Origin: Leifsonia sp. EB41
GTDB lineage: Bacteria > Actinomycetota > Actinomycetes > Actinomycetales > Microbacteriaceae
Length of the DNA stretch: 64,000 nucleotides
Direction: 5' to 3'
NCBI RefSeq assembly: GCF_041262565.1
Contig: NZ_JBGCCJ010000001.1
Span: 2,108,001 to 2,172,000, forward strand
The position numbers and the translations under genes are program-made. This document shows, piece by piece, positions 16,581-24,729 of the stretch; position 1 is the stretch's first letter; each line of letters starts with the position of its first letter. A model generated the notes under the pieces. It worked only from the letters and a program-made list of their open reading frames with translations, had not been told where the DNA came from and made no database searches.

Positions 16581-19415
16581 TCAGAGTCGCCGTATGAGGT
16601 CGCGGAGGGCGGTCATGTACTGGGTGGAGGCCTGGTAGCCGGGGTGGGTCGCCACTTTCACGAGGTAGAGCGGTGGGCCGAACTCGTCCGCGCCGCGGTC
16701 GATTTCGTTGTCCTTGAAGGACGCGTCGGGGAAGCCGAGGTAGTCGGTGCGGCGCCACAGATTCACCCAAGCCACCGAGCCGTCCGGCTGGGTCAGCAGC
16801 TCGCGCAGCGTGGGCTTGTCGCGTTCGGCGGGGTCGCGGCCTCCTGAGCCCTCGGCGTTGTGGTCCTCCACGACCTGCCTCAGCCAGGGGTCGGCCTTCC
16901 ACAGCGACGGCGCGCGGCTCGGGAGGGTGCCGAGCGCGGCAGGGCCGAACAGCTCGGGGAAGAAGCGGCCGAAGTAGGCGCGGAGCTGCGTGCCGTAGGT
17001 GAGCAGGGCGACGTTCTTGAGGCCGTCGGTGGTGTCGGCGCCGAGGGTGAAGATCGTGGAGACGGCGAGGACTGCGCCGAGGCTGTGCGCGCTGACGACG
17101 ACCTTGCGGCGCTGGCGCGTCGTCAGCGCCCGCAGCTCGTCGCGGGCGCGCTCCTCGGCGGTGCGGCGGTCCCCCACCGTCCCCGCGCCCGGGGCGATGT
17201 CGGCCTCCAGCCACGCGACCATCCGGTCGCGCAGCTCCGGGATGACGCGCTCGGCGTAGCAGGGCGGCCCGAACGGGTGGCCGGCGCGCGGGAGGAAGCA
17301 CATCAGGTCCCACATCACGCCGATCGGGCGTTCCTTCGTCGTCAGCGCGTTCTCCGCGATCGTCACGACGGCGGCGACCGAGATCACGCCGAGCGCCGGG
17401 AGGGCGAGGTCCAGCAGGGCGGGACGCAGCGGTTGCGGAAGGGCGATCGCGACGCCGACGCCGAGCGCGAGCAGCGCGGCGAGGAGGCCGAGCACCGGCT
17501 CCCCGCGGTGGAACAGGGCGGCCGACCGGCGGGCGTTCAGCATCCGGAAGTCCAGCTTCCCCGCCGACTTCACCTGCGGCACCCGCCCGTCGCGGTAGCT
17601 GCGCAGCGGCTCGCGGATCGCCCGGCCTCCGACGGTCTCCGGCGTCGTCAGGCGCGGCGTCGTGCGCATCCGCAGCACGGCGACGACGAGCACGAAGAGC
17701 ACGAGCGCGACGGCGAGCACCGGCACCGTCCCGCCGAAGTTGCGGTACGCGACCGGCGTCGTCAGGCCGCCGGGGGTGAGCGGGCAGATCGGGGTCGGAC
17801 CGCCGGTGGAGGCGAGCGCGCACTGCGTCCCGAGCACGAGGAGGGTCGACAGCAGCATGGCGCCGCCGAGCGAGAGCAGCATGATCACGCCGGGGCCGGT
17901 CCCGCGCCAGCCCTGGTAGGCGAAGCTGCGGCGGCGGCCCATCGGCCAGAAGATCACCAGCGCGGCGAGCAGCACCGCGGCGAGGGCGGCGAGCAGGTAC
18001 GCGGCCATGGTGAGCGGCGCGAGGCGCAGATCCTTCGGAGTGGACACGACCGCGACCAGCAGGGAGACGCCGCCGACCGCCACCACGATCACGGACAGCC
18101 AGCGCGGCACCCCGCGGCGCCAGCCGAGGGCCGAGAGGGCGATGGCGAGCAGCACGCCGAGGATGATGGAGGGCGCGATCACCAGGCCCAGGAACGAGGG
18201 CGCGTGCTCCACGGTCGGCCCGGCGGGCACCGCCACCGCCACGGCGACCGCGGCGTAGACCACGATCGCGGCCAGCAGCATCCACCCGGCCACGGCCTCC
18301 CTGCGCCGCAGCGTCAACCGGATGAGCGTGTGCCGGCGGGCGTTCCGGAGGTCGGGCTGGACCCCCGCCATCCCCCGCTCGGCGCGGCCGTGCACGGTGG
18401 TGTCCACATTGCGCACGACAAGGGCGATGACCAGGACCAGTCCGGCCGCGCCGAGAACCGCGCCGAGGGTCAGCCACCACCGCGACAGGAGCGGAGTGGT
18501 CGCCGGGTCCAGGCACTCCGGCGGGACGTCGACACCGGCGGGCGCGCACGTCCAGAACACGCCGTCCCAGCCGACCAGCAGCGCCATCAGGAAGAACGCA
18601 GCCGCTGTGTGCAGCAGTTCGCTCGGCGCCTTCACCCGGGTGATCCCCCAGAACCCGTCCGTCGCGAGCGGGCGGCGCGGGGCGGCGGCCTGACCCTCCG
18701 TCACACCGCTGAGGTCGCTGGCGGCACGGATCTTGGCGGCGGTGCCGAAGATCCCGGCCTCGTACCGGGTGCGCGCCTGGTGAGAGACGAAGAACAGCAG
18801 CAGCACGCCCGCGATCGGGACGAGAGAGAGCAAGGCGACCCGGATGCCGCGGTGGTCGAGCCCGGGCGAGGTGAAGAACGCGGTCACCCAGCCGGGCAGC
18901 GCCGGGCACAGCGACGGGCGCGCCAGGCACTGCGTCCCGATCAGGTCCAGGCTCACCGAGGCCAGCGCGCACACGTACAGGAGGGTGAGGCCGAGCGCGA
19001 ACACCCTCAGCGACGCAGCACCGCGGCCGGCCTGCCATTCGCCGGTGCGCGGCTGGTCGGGGATGCGGCGCGTCCAGTAGGCGGTGTTGCACAGCCCGAA
19101 CGGCAGGATGAGCAGCCAGGCGAGCTGCACGAAGAACTGGCCGATCGCCACGAGCGCGCCGCCGCCGTAGCGGGCCAGCATCCCCCACGAGTAGCCCTCG
19201 CGGCGGATCACGGTCGGAGGCGTCGCCGGATCGGACGGATCGGACGGGTCGACGGTCGGGACGTAGAAGCCGCCGTTCTCGTCGGCCTGGTCCGGGCGCA
19301 CGTCACCTGGCGCGACGCCGAGCATCTCCGCCGGCGGCGTGTTCTTGATCCCGTGGATCCTCAGCTCCAGGACGGTCGGCCCGCGCGTGGCGAAGACCGA
19401 CGGCGACCGCGCCAT
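16581..19415 (-). CDS. Large membrane protein with C-terminal lipase-like domain
   Basis: 944 residues. The N-terminus (VLELRIHGIKNTPP) resembles the opening strand and HG motif of alpha/beta hydrolases. Residues ~75-570 carry about ten to twelve membrane helices. Residues ~700-940 contain VVVSAHSLGAVLAVS, a lipase-type elbow (S-A-H-S-L-G). A hydrolase fold split by a large membrane insert is therefore plausible: the oxyanion part is N-terminal and the nucleophile C-terminal. A cytoplasmic or membrane-bound esterase acting on lipids is an inference. A TACCCT hexamer ends six bases before the ATG, suggesting a leaderless start. No partner gene is evident. Confidence 0.75.
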   Translation of the reverse strand: MARSPSVFATRGPTVLELRIHGIKNTPPAEMLGVAPGDVRPDQADENGGFYVPTVDPSDPSDPATPPTVIRREGYSWGMLARYGGGALVAIGQFFVQLAWLLILPFGLCNTAYWTRRIPDQPRTGEWQAGRGAASLRVFALGLTLLYVCALASVSLDLIGTQCLARPSLCPALPGWVTAFFTSPGLDHRGIRVALLSLVPIAGVLLLFFVSHQARTRYEAGIFGTAAKIRAASDLSGVTEGQAAAPRRPLATDGFWGITRVKAPSELLHTAAAFFLMALLVGWDGVFWTCAPAGVDVPPECLDPATTPLLSRWWLTLGAVLGAAGLVLVIALVVRNVDTTVHGRAERGMAGVQPDLRNARRHTLIRLTLRRREAVAGWMLLAAIVVYAAVAVAVAVPAGPTVEHAPSFLGLVIAPSIILGVLLAIALSALGWRRGVPRWLSVIVVAVGGVSLLVAVVSTPKDLRLAPLTMAAYLLAALAAVLLAALVIFWPMGRRRSFAYQGWRGTGPGVIMLLSLGGAMLLSTLLVLGTQCALASTGGPTPICPLTPGGLTTPVAYRNFGGTVPVLAVALVLFVLVVAVLRMRTTPRLTTPETVGGRAIREPLRSYRDGRVPQVKSAGKLDFRMLNARRSAALFHRGEPVLGLLAALLALGVGVAIALPQPLRPALLDLALPALGVISVAAVVTIAENALTTKERPIGVMWDLMCFLPRAGHPFGPPCYAERVIPELRDRMVAWLEADIAPGAGTVGDRRTAEERARDELRALTTRQRRKVVVSAHSLGAVLAVSTIFTLGADTTDGLKNVALLTYGTQLRAYFGRFFPELFGPAALGTLPSRAPSLWKADPWLRQVVEDHNAEGSGGRDPAERDKPTLRELLTQPDGSVAWVNLWRRTDYLGFPDASFKDNEIDRGADEFGPPLYLVKVATHPGYQASTQYMTALRDLIRRL

Positions 19416-19514
19416 GCCCGCAGGGTACCGGGGGGCGGACAGGTGCGTCTACAGGGAGTGCGCGCCTGTGCAGGACTCTGGTCGCGCGGGCCGCGAAAGC
19501 GTAATCTCCTCGCT

Positions 19515-19742
19515 ATGAGCAACCCTGAAGAGCCCACCGGCGACGCCCGCGAGAACCTCGAGGGCAGCTACACCGAGTCCGACGACGAAGGACCGCACGA
19601 GCGCACGGTCCACGGTCAGTATACGGAGACCGAGGAGAACCCCGGCCCTGAGCCCGAGGTCGAGGGCTCGTACACCGACGTCGACGAGCCGGCCGACGCA
19701 CCCGAGGGCGAGTACACCGACGGCGACTACCGCGAGCCCTGA
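19515..19742 (+). CDS. Acidic repeat protein with four G-x-Y-T units, 75 residues
   Basis: An unusual small acidic protein: four copies of the unit [E/H]-G-[S/Q/E]-Y-T-[E/D] (EGSYTESDDEG, HGQYTETEENP, EGSYTDVDEPA, EGEYTDGDYRE) spaced about 15 residues apart. There is no hydrophobic core, so it should be disordered; the tyrosines and acidic residues may bind metal or a partner. A TAATCT hexamer ends seven bases before the ATG and no ribosome-binding site is present, so translation is probably leaderless. A family B palindrome follows 23 bases after the stop. Confidence 0.7.
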   Translation: MSNPEEPTGDARENLEGSYTESDDEGPHERTVHGQYTETEENPGPEPEVEGSYTDVDEPADAPEGEYTDGDYREP

Positions 19743-19765
19743 GCCCGCGCCCCGAATCCGACCGT

Positions 19766-19822
19766 CGAGGGGCACGTTGTTGTCACTTTTAGCGCCCAAA
19801 AGTGACAACAACGTGCCCCTCG
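19766..19822. repeat. 57-bp palindromic repeat (family B), copy 3
   Basis: Near-perfect inverted repeat with ends CGAGGGGCACGT / ACGTGCCCCTCG and the core GTTGTTGTCACTTTT, shared with copy 4. It lies between the convergent 19515 and 19827 genes. Confidence 0.9.
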
Positions 19823-19826
19823 CGGG

Positions 19827-20015
19827 TCAGGCGTAGCGCTTGCGGGCCTTCTCGGCCTGCTTCTTGGCGTTCTTGCGCGCCTTCTTGACGTCCGGGTTGT
19901 TCCAGAACGCGGTCACCGACTCGACGATCTGGTCGTAGCGCTCCCGGCCGGCCCGTGAGCCCAGGAGGTAGGCCACCGCGATGAGGAGGAGCACGAAAAA
20001 GGTCTTGGGTCGCAT
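19827..20015 (-). CDS. Small membrane-anchored basic protein, 62 residues
   Basis: One N-terminal helix (FFVLLLIAVAYLLGSRAG) followed by a soluble segment and a very basic C-terminus (KKARKNAKKQAEKARKRYA). This resembles YtxH-like small proteins of Actinobacteria, with the tail in the cytoplasm. The function is unknown. The ATG at 20015 is preferred because TATCGT ends six bases upstream (leaderless). The longer frame to 20039 has no support. Confidence 0.7.
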   Translation of the reverse strand: MRPKTFFVLLLIAVAYLLGSRAGRERYDQIVESVTAFWNNPDVKKARKNAKKQAEKARKRYA

Positions 20016-20061
20016 GCCGCGACGATAGCCCCCGGCCACGCCCGTGGGAAGGGTCGTCCGG

Positions 20062-20691
20062 TCAGGCGCCCGCGTGCTCGCGCGAGCGCGTCAGCCTGCT
20101 CAGGAGGATGTGGAGCGGTCGCGAGAGGAACAGCAGCAGCAGCCACAGCATCCCGACGCCCGGGAAGAGCACCGCCAGCACCCCGGAGACGACCAACAGG
20201 ATGATGAAGGTCCAGCCGCGCAGGGGATCGGACTGGGCGGCGCCCTCCTCCGACAGCATCCCCGGCGTGCGCACGATGAGGAGCTCCATGAGCTGCATGG
20301 CCAGGGTCGTCAGCAGCAGATTGCCGATGTAGAGCGCGTAGACGTCCGGCTTCTCGTTCGGGCTGTCGGAGAGGACGTTCGCGGTGAACGGCATGAACAC
20401 GATGCACGCCAGCCACAGCATGTTGAGCCACAGCAGCGCGGGCGTGTAGCTCTCGATCCAGCCGAAGACCTGGTGGTGCACCATCCAGAGCCGCGCGATG
20501 ACGACGAAGGAGATCACGAAGGCCAGGAGCTGCCAGAAGTTGTGCTGGAAGTACGGACCGATGCCTTCCCTCGCGACCTCCGGCCCCGCATCGACCAGCG
20601 GGAGGATGAGCAGGGTGATCGCGATGGCCACGACGGCGTCGGAGAAGTTGACCAACCGGTCGAATCCCCGCTGTGTCCGCACCACCGCCAT
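20062..20691 (-). CDS. TMEM175/DUF1211-type potassium channel-like protein
   Basis: 209 residues with six predicted helices. The first helix holds the family signature R-x4-F-S-D-A-V-V-A-I-A-I-T-L-L (RLVNFSDAVVAIAITLLIL), in which the FSD motif is diagnostic of TMEM175 (PF06736). Bacterial members are K+-permeable channels that assemble as tetramers of one six-helix unit. The start is the ATG at 20691; the longer upstream frame overlaps the divergent NUDIX gene. The usual neighbours of potassium transport are absent. Confidence 0.88.
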   Translation of the reverse strand: MAVVRTQRGFDRLVNFSDAVVAIAITLLILPLVDAGPEVAREGIGPYFQHNFWQLLAFVISFVVIARLWMVHHQVFGWIESYTPALLWLNMLWLACIVFMPFTANVLSDSPNEKPDVYALYIGNLLLTTLAMQLMELLIVRTPGMLSEEGAAQSDPLRGWTFIILLVVSGVLAVLFPGVGMLWLLLLFLSRPLHILLSRLTRSREHAGA

Positions 20692-20737
20692 ACGCACATA
20701 CTGCCTGACGGTCGCCCGTTCATGCGAGACTGCGGGG

Positions 20738-21346
20738 ATGCCGCACCTCAACACCGGACCGGGCGAGTACGACCTCACGGCGAGCGCGCTGATCTTCCGC
20801 GAGCTCGACGGACGCACCTGCCTGCTCGTGCACCGTCACCGCAAGCGCGGCATCCTGATGCAGCCGGGCGGGCACGTCGAGCGCGCGGAGGACCCGTGGG
20901 CCGCGGTCGCGCACGAGCTGCGCGAGGAGTCCGGCTTCGACCTGGAGCAGCTCCTGCTGCTCCAGCCGGCGCACCGGATCGAGCGCGCCGAGGGCATCGC
21001 CGTGCTCCCGACGCCGCTCGTCGTGGACGTGCACCCGATCACCGACGACCACGCGCACACCGACATCGTGTACGCGTTCGTCGCGACCACCGACCCGGCC
21101 GGGGCGCCCGGCGAGGACGAGTCGCAGGAGCTGCACTGGCTGCCGGTGGACTCCCTGGCCGGTCCGGATGCACCGGCCGACCTGGCACCGGGACTGGCGG
21201 AGGTCGCGCTCTACGCGATCGACGCGATGAGGTCGTCGATGCTGGTGACGGTCACGCCGCCGCGGGCGAACACCTTCGCGGTGAGCACCTGGTGGACCTC
21301 GGGATCGGAGTCCCAGCAGCCGTCCTCCAGCACGACCAGCCGGTAG
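20738..21346 (+). CDS. NUDIX hydrolase
   Basis: 202 residues. The NUDIX box lies at about 45-67: GGHVERAEDPWAAVAHELREESGF, i.e. G-x5-E-x7-HE-L-x-EE-x-G, with His replacing the usual Arg before the first Glu. The EE pair would bind Mg2+. NUDIX proteins hydrolyse nucleoside diphosphates linked to other moieties. The natural-looking end of the fold (EVALYAIDAM) is near 21231. The frame then continues another ~38 codons antisense to the isochorismatase-like gene, giving a 136-bp convergent overlap. The tail (SSSTTSR) looks non-native, so a mutated or lost stop is possible. Confidence 0.85.
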   Translation: MPHLNTGPGEYDLTASALIFRELDGRTCLLVHRHRKRGILMQPGGHVERAEDPWAAVAHELREESGFDLEQLLLLQPAHRIERAEGIAVLPTPLVVDVHPITDDHAHTDIVYAFVATTDPAGAPGEDESQELHWLPVDSLAGPDAPADLAPGLAEVALYAIDAMRSSMLVTVTPPRANTFAVSTWWTSGSESQQPSSSTTSR

Positions 21347-21786
21347 TCGCGGTCGGACGCATCGCGCACGGTCGAGAGGACGACGCCGCTCGTCGCGACG
21401 CCCGCGAGCACGAGGGTGTCGATGCCGCGCGCGTCGAGCTGCTCCTTCAGGTCGGTGGTGCTGAACGCGCCGACGCGCTTCTTGCGCACGACGATCTCGC
21501 CGTCGGCGGGAGCGATGCGCGGATCGATCTGCGTCTCGGGGCGGCTCGCGTCGAGACGCTCGGCCGCGCCGGCGAACCGGGAGCGCGGCGGGATGGCGGC
21601 GGCCTCCTCCGCGGTGAGGGCGACGCGGACATAGCCGACGGTGACACCGGCGGCGCGGGCGGCCTCCCTGGCGCGCGTCAGCCCGGCGAGGAACGCGTCG
21701 GCATCGGGCATGCGGGAGAGGATGCCCGGCTGGAGGTCCATGAGCAGGAGCGCGGTCGTGGCGGGGTTCAAGGCGAGATCGTTCAC
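21211..21786 (-). CDS. Isochorismatase-like protein lacking the catalytic cysteine
   Basis: 191 residues of the isochorismatase-like fold (PF00857). Of the triad, Asp17 (LLLMDLQPG) and Lys102/103 (VVRKKRVGAFS) are present. The nucleophile position in the motif LAGVATSGVVLSTVRDA (Val135) holds valine instead of cysteine. A subgroup with this SGVVLSTVR form is widespread, so it is probably not a sequencing error. The protein may bind rather than hydrolyse its ligand, or use another residue. The N-terminal ATG is directly preceded by a possible weak ribosome-binding site. Its 3' end overlaps the convergent NUDIX gene by 136 bp. Confidence 0.85.
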   Translation of the reverse strand: MNDLALNPATTALLLMDLQPGILSRMPDADAFLAGLTRAREAARAAGVTVGYVRVALTAEEAAAIPPRSRFAGAAERLDASRPETQIDPRIAPADGEIVVRKKRVGAFSTTDLKEQLDARGIDTLVLAGVATSGVVLSTVRDASDRDYRLVVLEDGCWDSDPEVHQVLTAKVFARGGVTVTSIDDLIASIA

Positions 21787-21803
21787 ATGGATAAACTACC
21801 TCG

Positions 21804-22205
21804 CTACTTCGCCCGCGCCTTGTTGTTGCGCGAGTCGTGCGTCAGCTCGATCAGCCCGAGCTGCTCCAGTAGCGGCGGCAGGTACATCCCGAACCGGCCG
21901 CGGTAGCCCTTGCGGAGTCCGTACCAGCCGCCGACCGGGTTCACCGGGTCGCGGCCCCAGGCCTCGATCGTGCCGGCGACCACCGGCTTGTTCTCGTCCG
22001 CGGCGCCCAACGGCACCCAGTCGCCCTGCGCGCGCAACCACGTCGCGAGGTCGTCGATCGCGCTCGCGTGGTAGCTCAGCCGGGTCGAGCCGACCTGGCA
22101 GACCAGTGCGGGCGGGTCGGCCGCGTCGTCGCGGTACATCGTGTACTCCGAAGTGCCCGGCGCCGTGGTCAGCCGCCACGGATCGTCCTTCGTGCCTGCG
22201 CTCAT
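21804..22205 (-). CDS. DUF6855-like conserved hypothetical protein
   Basis: A 133-residue soluble protein beginning MSAGTKDDPWRLTTAPGTSEYTMYRD. Conserved-looking blocks are DPPALVCQVGSTRLSYHASAIDDL (about 30-53), EAWGRDPVNPVGGWYGLRKGYRGRFGMYLPPLLE (about 81-115) and the basic tail THDSRNNKARAK. The pattern matches the widespread DUF6855 family as I recall it; the function is unknown. An AGGAACC ribosome-binding site precedes the ATG. It sits 17 bases upstream of the isochorismatase-like gene and may be cotranscribed with it. Confidence 0.7.
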   Translation of the reverse strand: MSAGTKDDPWRLTTAPGTSEYTMYRDDAADPPALVCQVGSTRLSYHASAIDDLATWLRAQGDWVPLGAADENKPVVAGTIEAWGRDPVNPVGGWYGLRKGYRGRFGMYLPPLLEQLGLIELTHDSRNNKARAK

Positions 22206-22243
22206 GGTTCCTCCTAGTGTCTCTGCGAGAAGTCTGGACCCGC

Positions 22244-23272
22244 TCAGTCGCAGGCCACCAGTACCGCGTCGCTCACGTCGCTGAGGTGGCGGAGGGCGCG
22301 GCGACGCTCGTCGGCGGTGTTGGTCAGGTAGGCGAGCACGACGTCCCGCGCCGGGTCGGCCCAGACGTTGCAGATGCTGCTGCCGTTGTGGCCGAACGTG
22401 CGCGGGTCCGCTCGGGAGCCGGTCGGGCGCGCCAGGCCGATCGGGCCGCCGAGCTGGAAGCCGTACGCCCAGCGCACCGGGTGGCCCATGATCCGGTCGG
22501 GCTCGCCGTCGCTGGAGACGGCACGAGCCGCGGCGATCGTCTCGGGGCGGAGCACGCCCTCGCCGCCCGCCAGCAGCAGGTGGTAGAACTCCGCCAGCTC
22601 GCGGCCGTTGGTGCTGACCGCCGCGGCCGGCACCGGCACCGCGCGGGTGCGCGGCCGGTTGAAGAGGAGGGTCCTCGCCCGCTCGGGAGCGCTCAGGGCG
22701 CGGAGCGGGACGGCCCGGCCGGCCGCCGCCTCCGGGAGGCCGAGCGTCGTCTCGGTCAGCCCGGCCGGGCGCAGGAGGTTCTCGGCGATGAAGCGCTCGG
22801 CCGGCATCCCGCTGACACGGCGCACCAGCTCGCCGAGGATGAAGCCGAAGCTCAGCACGTGGTAGCCCACGACTTCACCCGCAGCCCAGCGCGGGCGCGC
22901 GTCCTCCGCCGCCGCCACGGACCGCCGCGGGTCGGTCATGCGCACGGTGTCGCCCAGCAGCGTGCCGGTCGAGTACGGCACGCCTGCGCGGTGCGAGAGG
23001 ACGTGCCGGATGGTGATGTCCGACTTCCCGCCGCGCGCGTACGCGGGCCAGTGCGCAGCCACCGGGTCGTCCAGCCGCAGCATCCCCCGCTCGGCGAGCA
23101 GATGCACGGCGAGGGCCACGAAGGGTTTGCTCACCGAGAACGTGTAGAACAGAGCGTCGCGATCGCACCCGACCCGGCGGTCGAGGACGACCTCCCCGCT
23201 GTGGACGACGGTGAGCCATGACGCGCCCCCGCGACTGTCCACGAGGTCGAGGACGCGGCGGAAGTCGGGCAT
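22244..23272 (-). CDS. Serine hydrolase, beta-lactamase/class C (DD-peptidase-like) family
   Basis: 342 residues. The active-site tetrad is SVSK (Ser46-x-x-Lys49) in FYTFSVSKPFVA. The third motif H-x-G is GHNGSS near residue 298, and the central Tyr motif is probably in VVGYHVLSFGF (about 135). There is no signal peptide, so it is likely a cytoplasmic esterase or amidase of the penicillin-binding-protein-like family (PF00144) rather than a secreted beta-lactamase. The gene starts 151 bp from the sugar ABC operon and is divergent from it, so it shares the promoter region but not the operator. Confidence 0.85.
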   Translation of the reverse strand: MPDFRRVLDLVDSRGGASWLTVVHSGEVVLDRRVGCDRDALFYTFSVSKPFVALAVHLLAERGMLRLDDPVAAHWPAYARGGKSDITIRHVLSHRAGVPYSTGTLLGDTVRMTDPRRSVAAAEDARPRWAAGEVVGYHVLSFGFILGELVRRVSGMPAERFIAENLLRPAGLTETTLGLPEAAAGRAVPLRALSAPERARTLLFNRPRTRAVPVPAAAVSTNGRELAEFYHLLLAGGEGVLRPETIAAARAVSSDGEPDRIMGHPVRWAYGFQLGGPIGLARPTGSRADPRTFGHNGSSICNVWADPARDVVLAYLTNTADERRRALRHLSDVSDAVLVACD

Positions 23273-23336
23273 GACCGCATCATCGCGTGCCTTCCTGGAG
23301 GGTGCAAGGAGTGGGTTTTCGGTGCTGCCCGAACAC

Positions 23337-23374
23337 TTGCATTCGCTTTCTGCCTACTGTATACAGAATACAGA
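23337..23374 (+). promoter_or_regulatory. Promoter of the sugar ABC operon with GntR operator
   Basis: TTGCAT (23337-23342), a 17-base spacer and TATACA (23360-23365) form a sigma-70 promoter. The -10 box lies inside the 19-bp element ACTGTATACAGAATACAGA (23356-23374), an inverted repeat (ACTGTAT-N5-ATACAG(T)). The same element, with one base different, is at 29020-29038 before the beta-galactosidase operon. A bound regulator would block the -10, so repression is expected. Confidence 0.8.
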
Positions 23375-23423
23375 TCAATTCAGCACCACCCCACAGCAGA
23401 GACTCTCAAGGAACGAGGTACTC

Positions 23424-24719
23424 ATGTCTCGCGTCGACTCAAAGGTGAGAAGGGCGCTGGCCATCACGGCGGCCGCCGCATTGGCTCTCGGACTCGCCGC
23501 CTGCTCCGGCAACGGCGGATCCGGCACCAAGACCGTCGTCTGGTCCACCTGGGGAACCCCCGAGGAACTCACCCGGTACAAGGAATTCGACACCCAGTTC
23601 ATGAAGCAGCACCCCGACATCAAGGTCGTGCTGCAGCCGGTCGCCGACTACGGCGACTACCACACCAAGCTGCTCGCCGAGCTCGCATCCGGCACGGCTC
23701 CTGACGTCTTCTACATCGGAGACGACAAGATCGGGCAGTTCGTCAACTCCAAGGCGCTGCTGCCGCTGAACGCGCTGATGAACTCCTCGGCCAGCAAGAC
23801 CAAGCCCGCCGACTTCGCGCAGGGCCTGTTCGGCGCCACCAAGAAGGGCGACGAGCTCTACGCGGCGCCCAACGACTCCAACCCGGACGCCCTCTGGTAC
23901 GACAAGGCGGCCCTGAAGAAGGCCGGCGTCACCGAGGACCCGGCGAAGCTCGCGGCCGAGGGCAAGTGGACCACCGCGGCCTTCCTCGACATGAACGAGA
24001 AGCTGCACAAGGCCGGACTGACCGGCTCCATGTTCTGGAACTACTGGTCCACCCACTACGGCTGGATCTCCTCCCAGGGCGGCACGGCCTTCGACTCCAG
24101 CGGGAAGTTCGTCGCCAACACCGACCCGACCAGCGTCAAGGCGATGGACGTACTGGCCAAGAACTTCCAGAACGGCACCTTCGTCGTCGCCGACACCCTT
24201 CCGACGGGCGCCGGCGCGGACAGCGTGTTCGTCACCCATAAGGCCGGCTTCTTCGTCCAGGGCCGCTACACGATCGGCACCGTGAAGGCCGCGGGCGACC
24301 CGGAGAACTACGACGTCGCGCCCTGGCCGACGCCATCCGGCAAGGCCGCTCCCACCGGCGTCGCGGTCAGCTACCTCGCGATCAACGCCAAGACGAAGAA
24401 CCAGGACGCCGCGTTCACGTTCTGGACGAACTTCCTGTCTGCGGAGGGCCAGACCTTCCGTCTGAAGGGCGGCGGCAACGCGGTCCCGTCCATCAAGGGC
24501 GCCGACTCGGTCGTCCTGGACGGCTACCCGGCACACGCGCAGACCATGATCGACATGCGGGACATCGGGTTCGAGGACCCGACCACCGAGGCCTCCGTGC
24601 CCGGGCTCTCCAGCGACATCAGCGACAAGATGCTGGCGCTGTACCAGGGCAAGGAGTCCACGCAGGCCACGCTCGACGACGTCGCGAAGATGATCGCCGA
24701 CAAGACCGGCGGCAAGTGA
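23424..24719 (+). CDS. ABC transporter sugar-binding lipoprotein
   Basis: A 431-residue extracytoplasmic solute-binding protein of the carbohydrate cluster (SBP family 1). A signal peptide of ~25 residues ends in the lipobox LAAC (LALGLAACSG), so the mature protein is tethered to the membrane by a lipid on Cys. Tryptophan-rich stretches (VVWSTWGTPEELTRYK, MFWNYWSTHYGWISSQGG) form the sugar cleft. It begins operon 1, with the permeases following at 10 bp and then by overlap. The ATG has an AGGAACGAGG leader with an acceptable ribosome-binding site. The ligand is probably an oligosaccharide or beta-galactoside, given the glycosidase neighbours. Confidence 0.93.
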   Translation: MSRVDSKVRRALAITAAAALALGLAACSGNGGSGTKTVVWSTWGTPEELTRYKEFDTQFMKQHPDIKVVLQPVADYGDYHTKLLAELASGTAPDVFYIGDDKIGQFVNSKALLPLNALMNSSASKTKPADFAQGLFGATKKGDELYAAPNDSNPDALWYDKAALKKAGVTEDPAKLAAEGKWTTAAFLDMNEKLHKAGLTGSMFWNYWSTHYGWISSQGGTAFDSSGKFVANTDPTSVKAMDVLAKNFQNGTFVVADTLPTGAGADSVFVTHKAGFFVQGRYTIGTVKAAGDPENYDVAPWPTPSGKAAPTGVAVSYLAINAKTKNQDAAFTFWTNFLSAEGQTFRLKGGGNAVPSIKGADSVVLDGYPAHAQTMIDMRDIGFEDPTTEASVPGLSSDISDKMLALYQGKESTQATLDDVAKMIADKTGGK

Positions 24720-24729
24720 GGCGACGGAC

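Noticed and set aside
15175-19188. Long minus-strand frame of 1337 codons
   Set aside because: It overlaps the beta-glucosidase and the membrane protein in a different frame and is Arg/Ala/Pro-rich without domain content.
16581-19415. Secretion system or polysaccharide export protein
   Set aside because: No matching motifs; the lipase-like elbow is the only family signal found.
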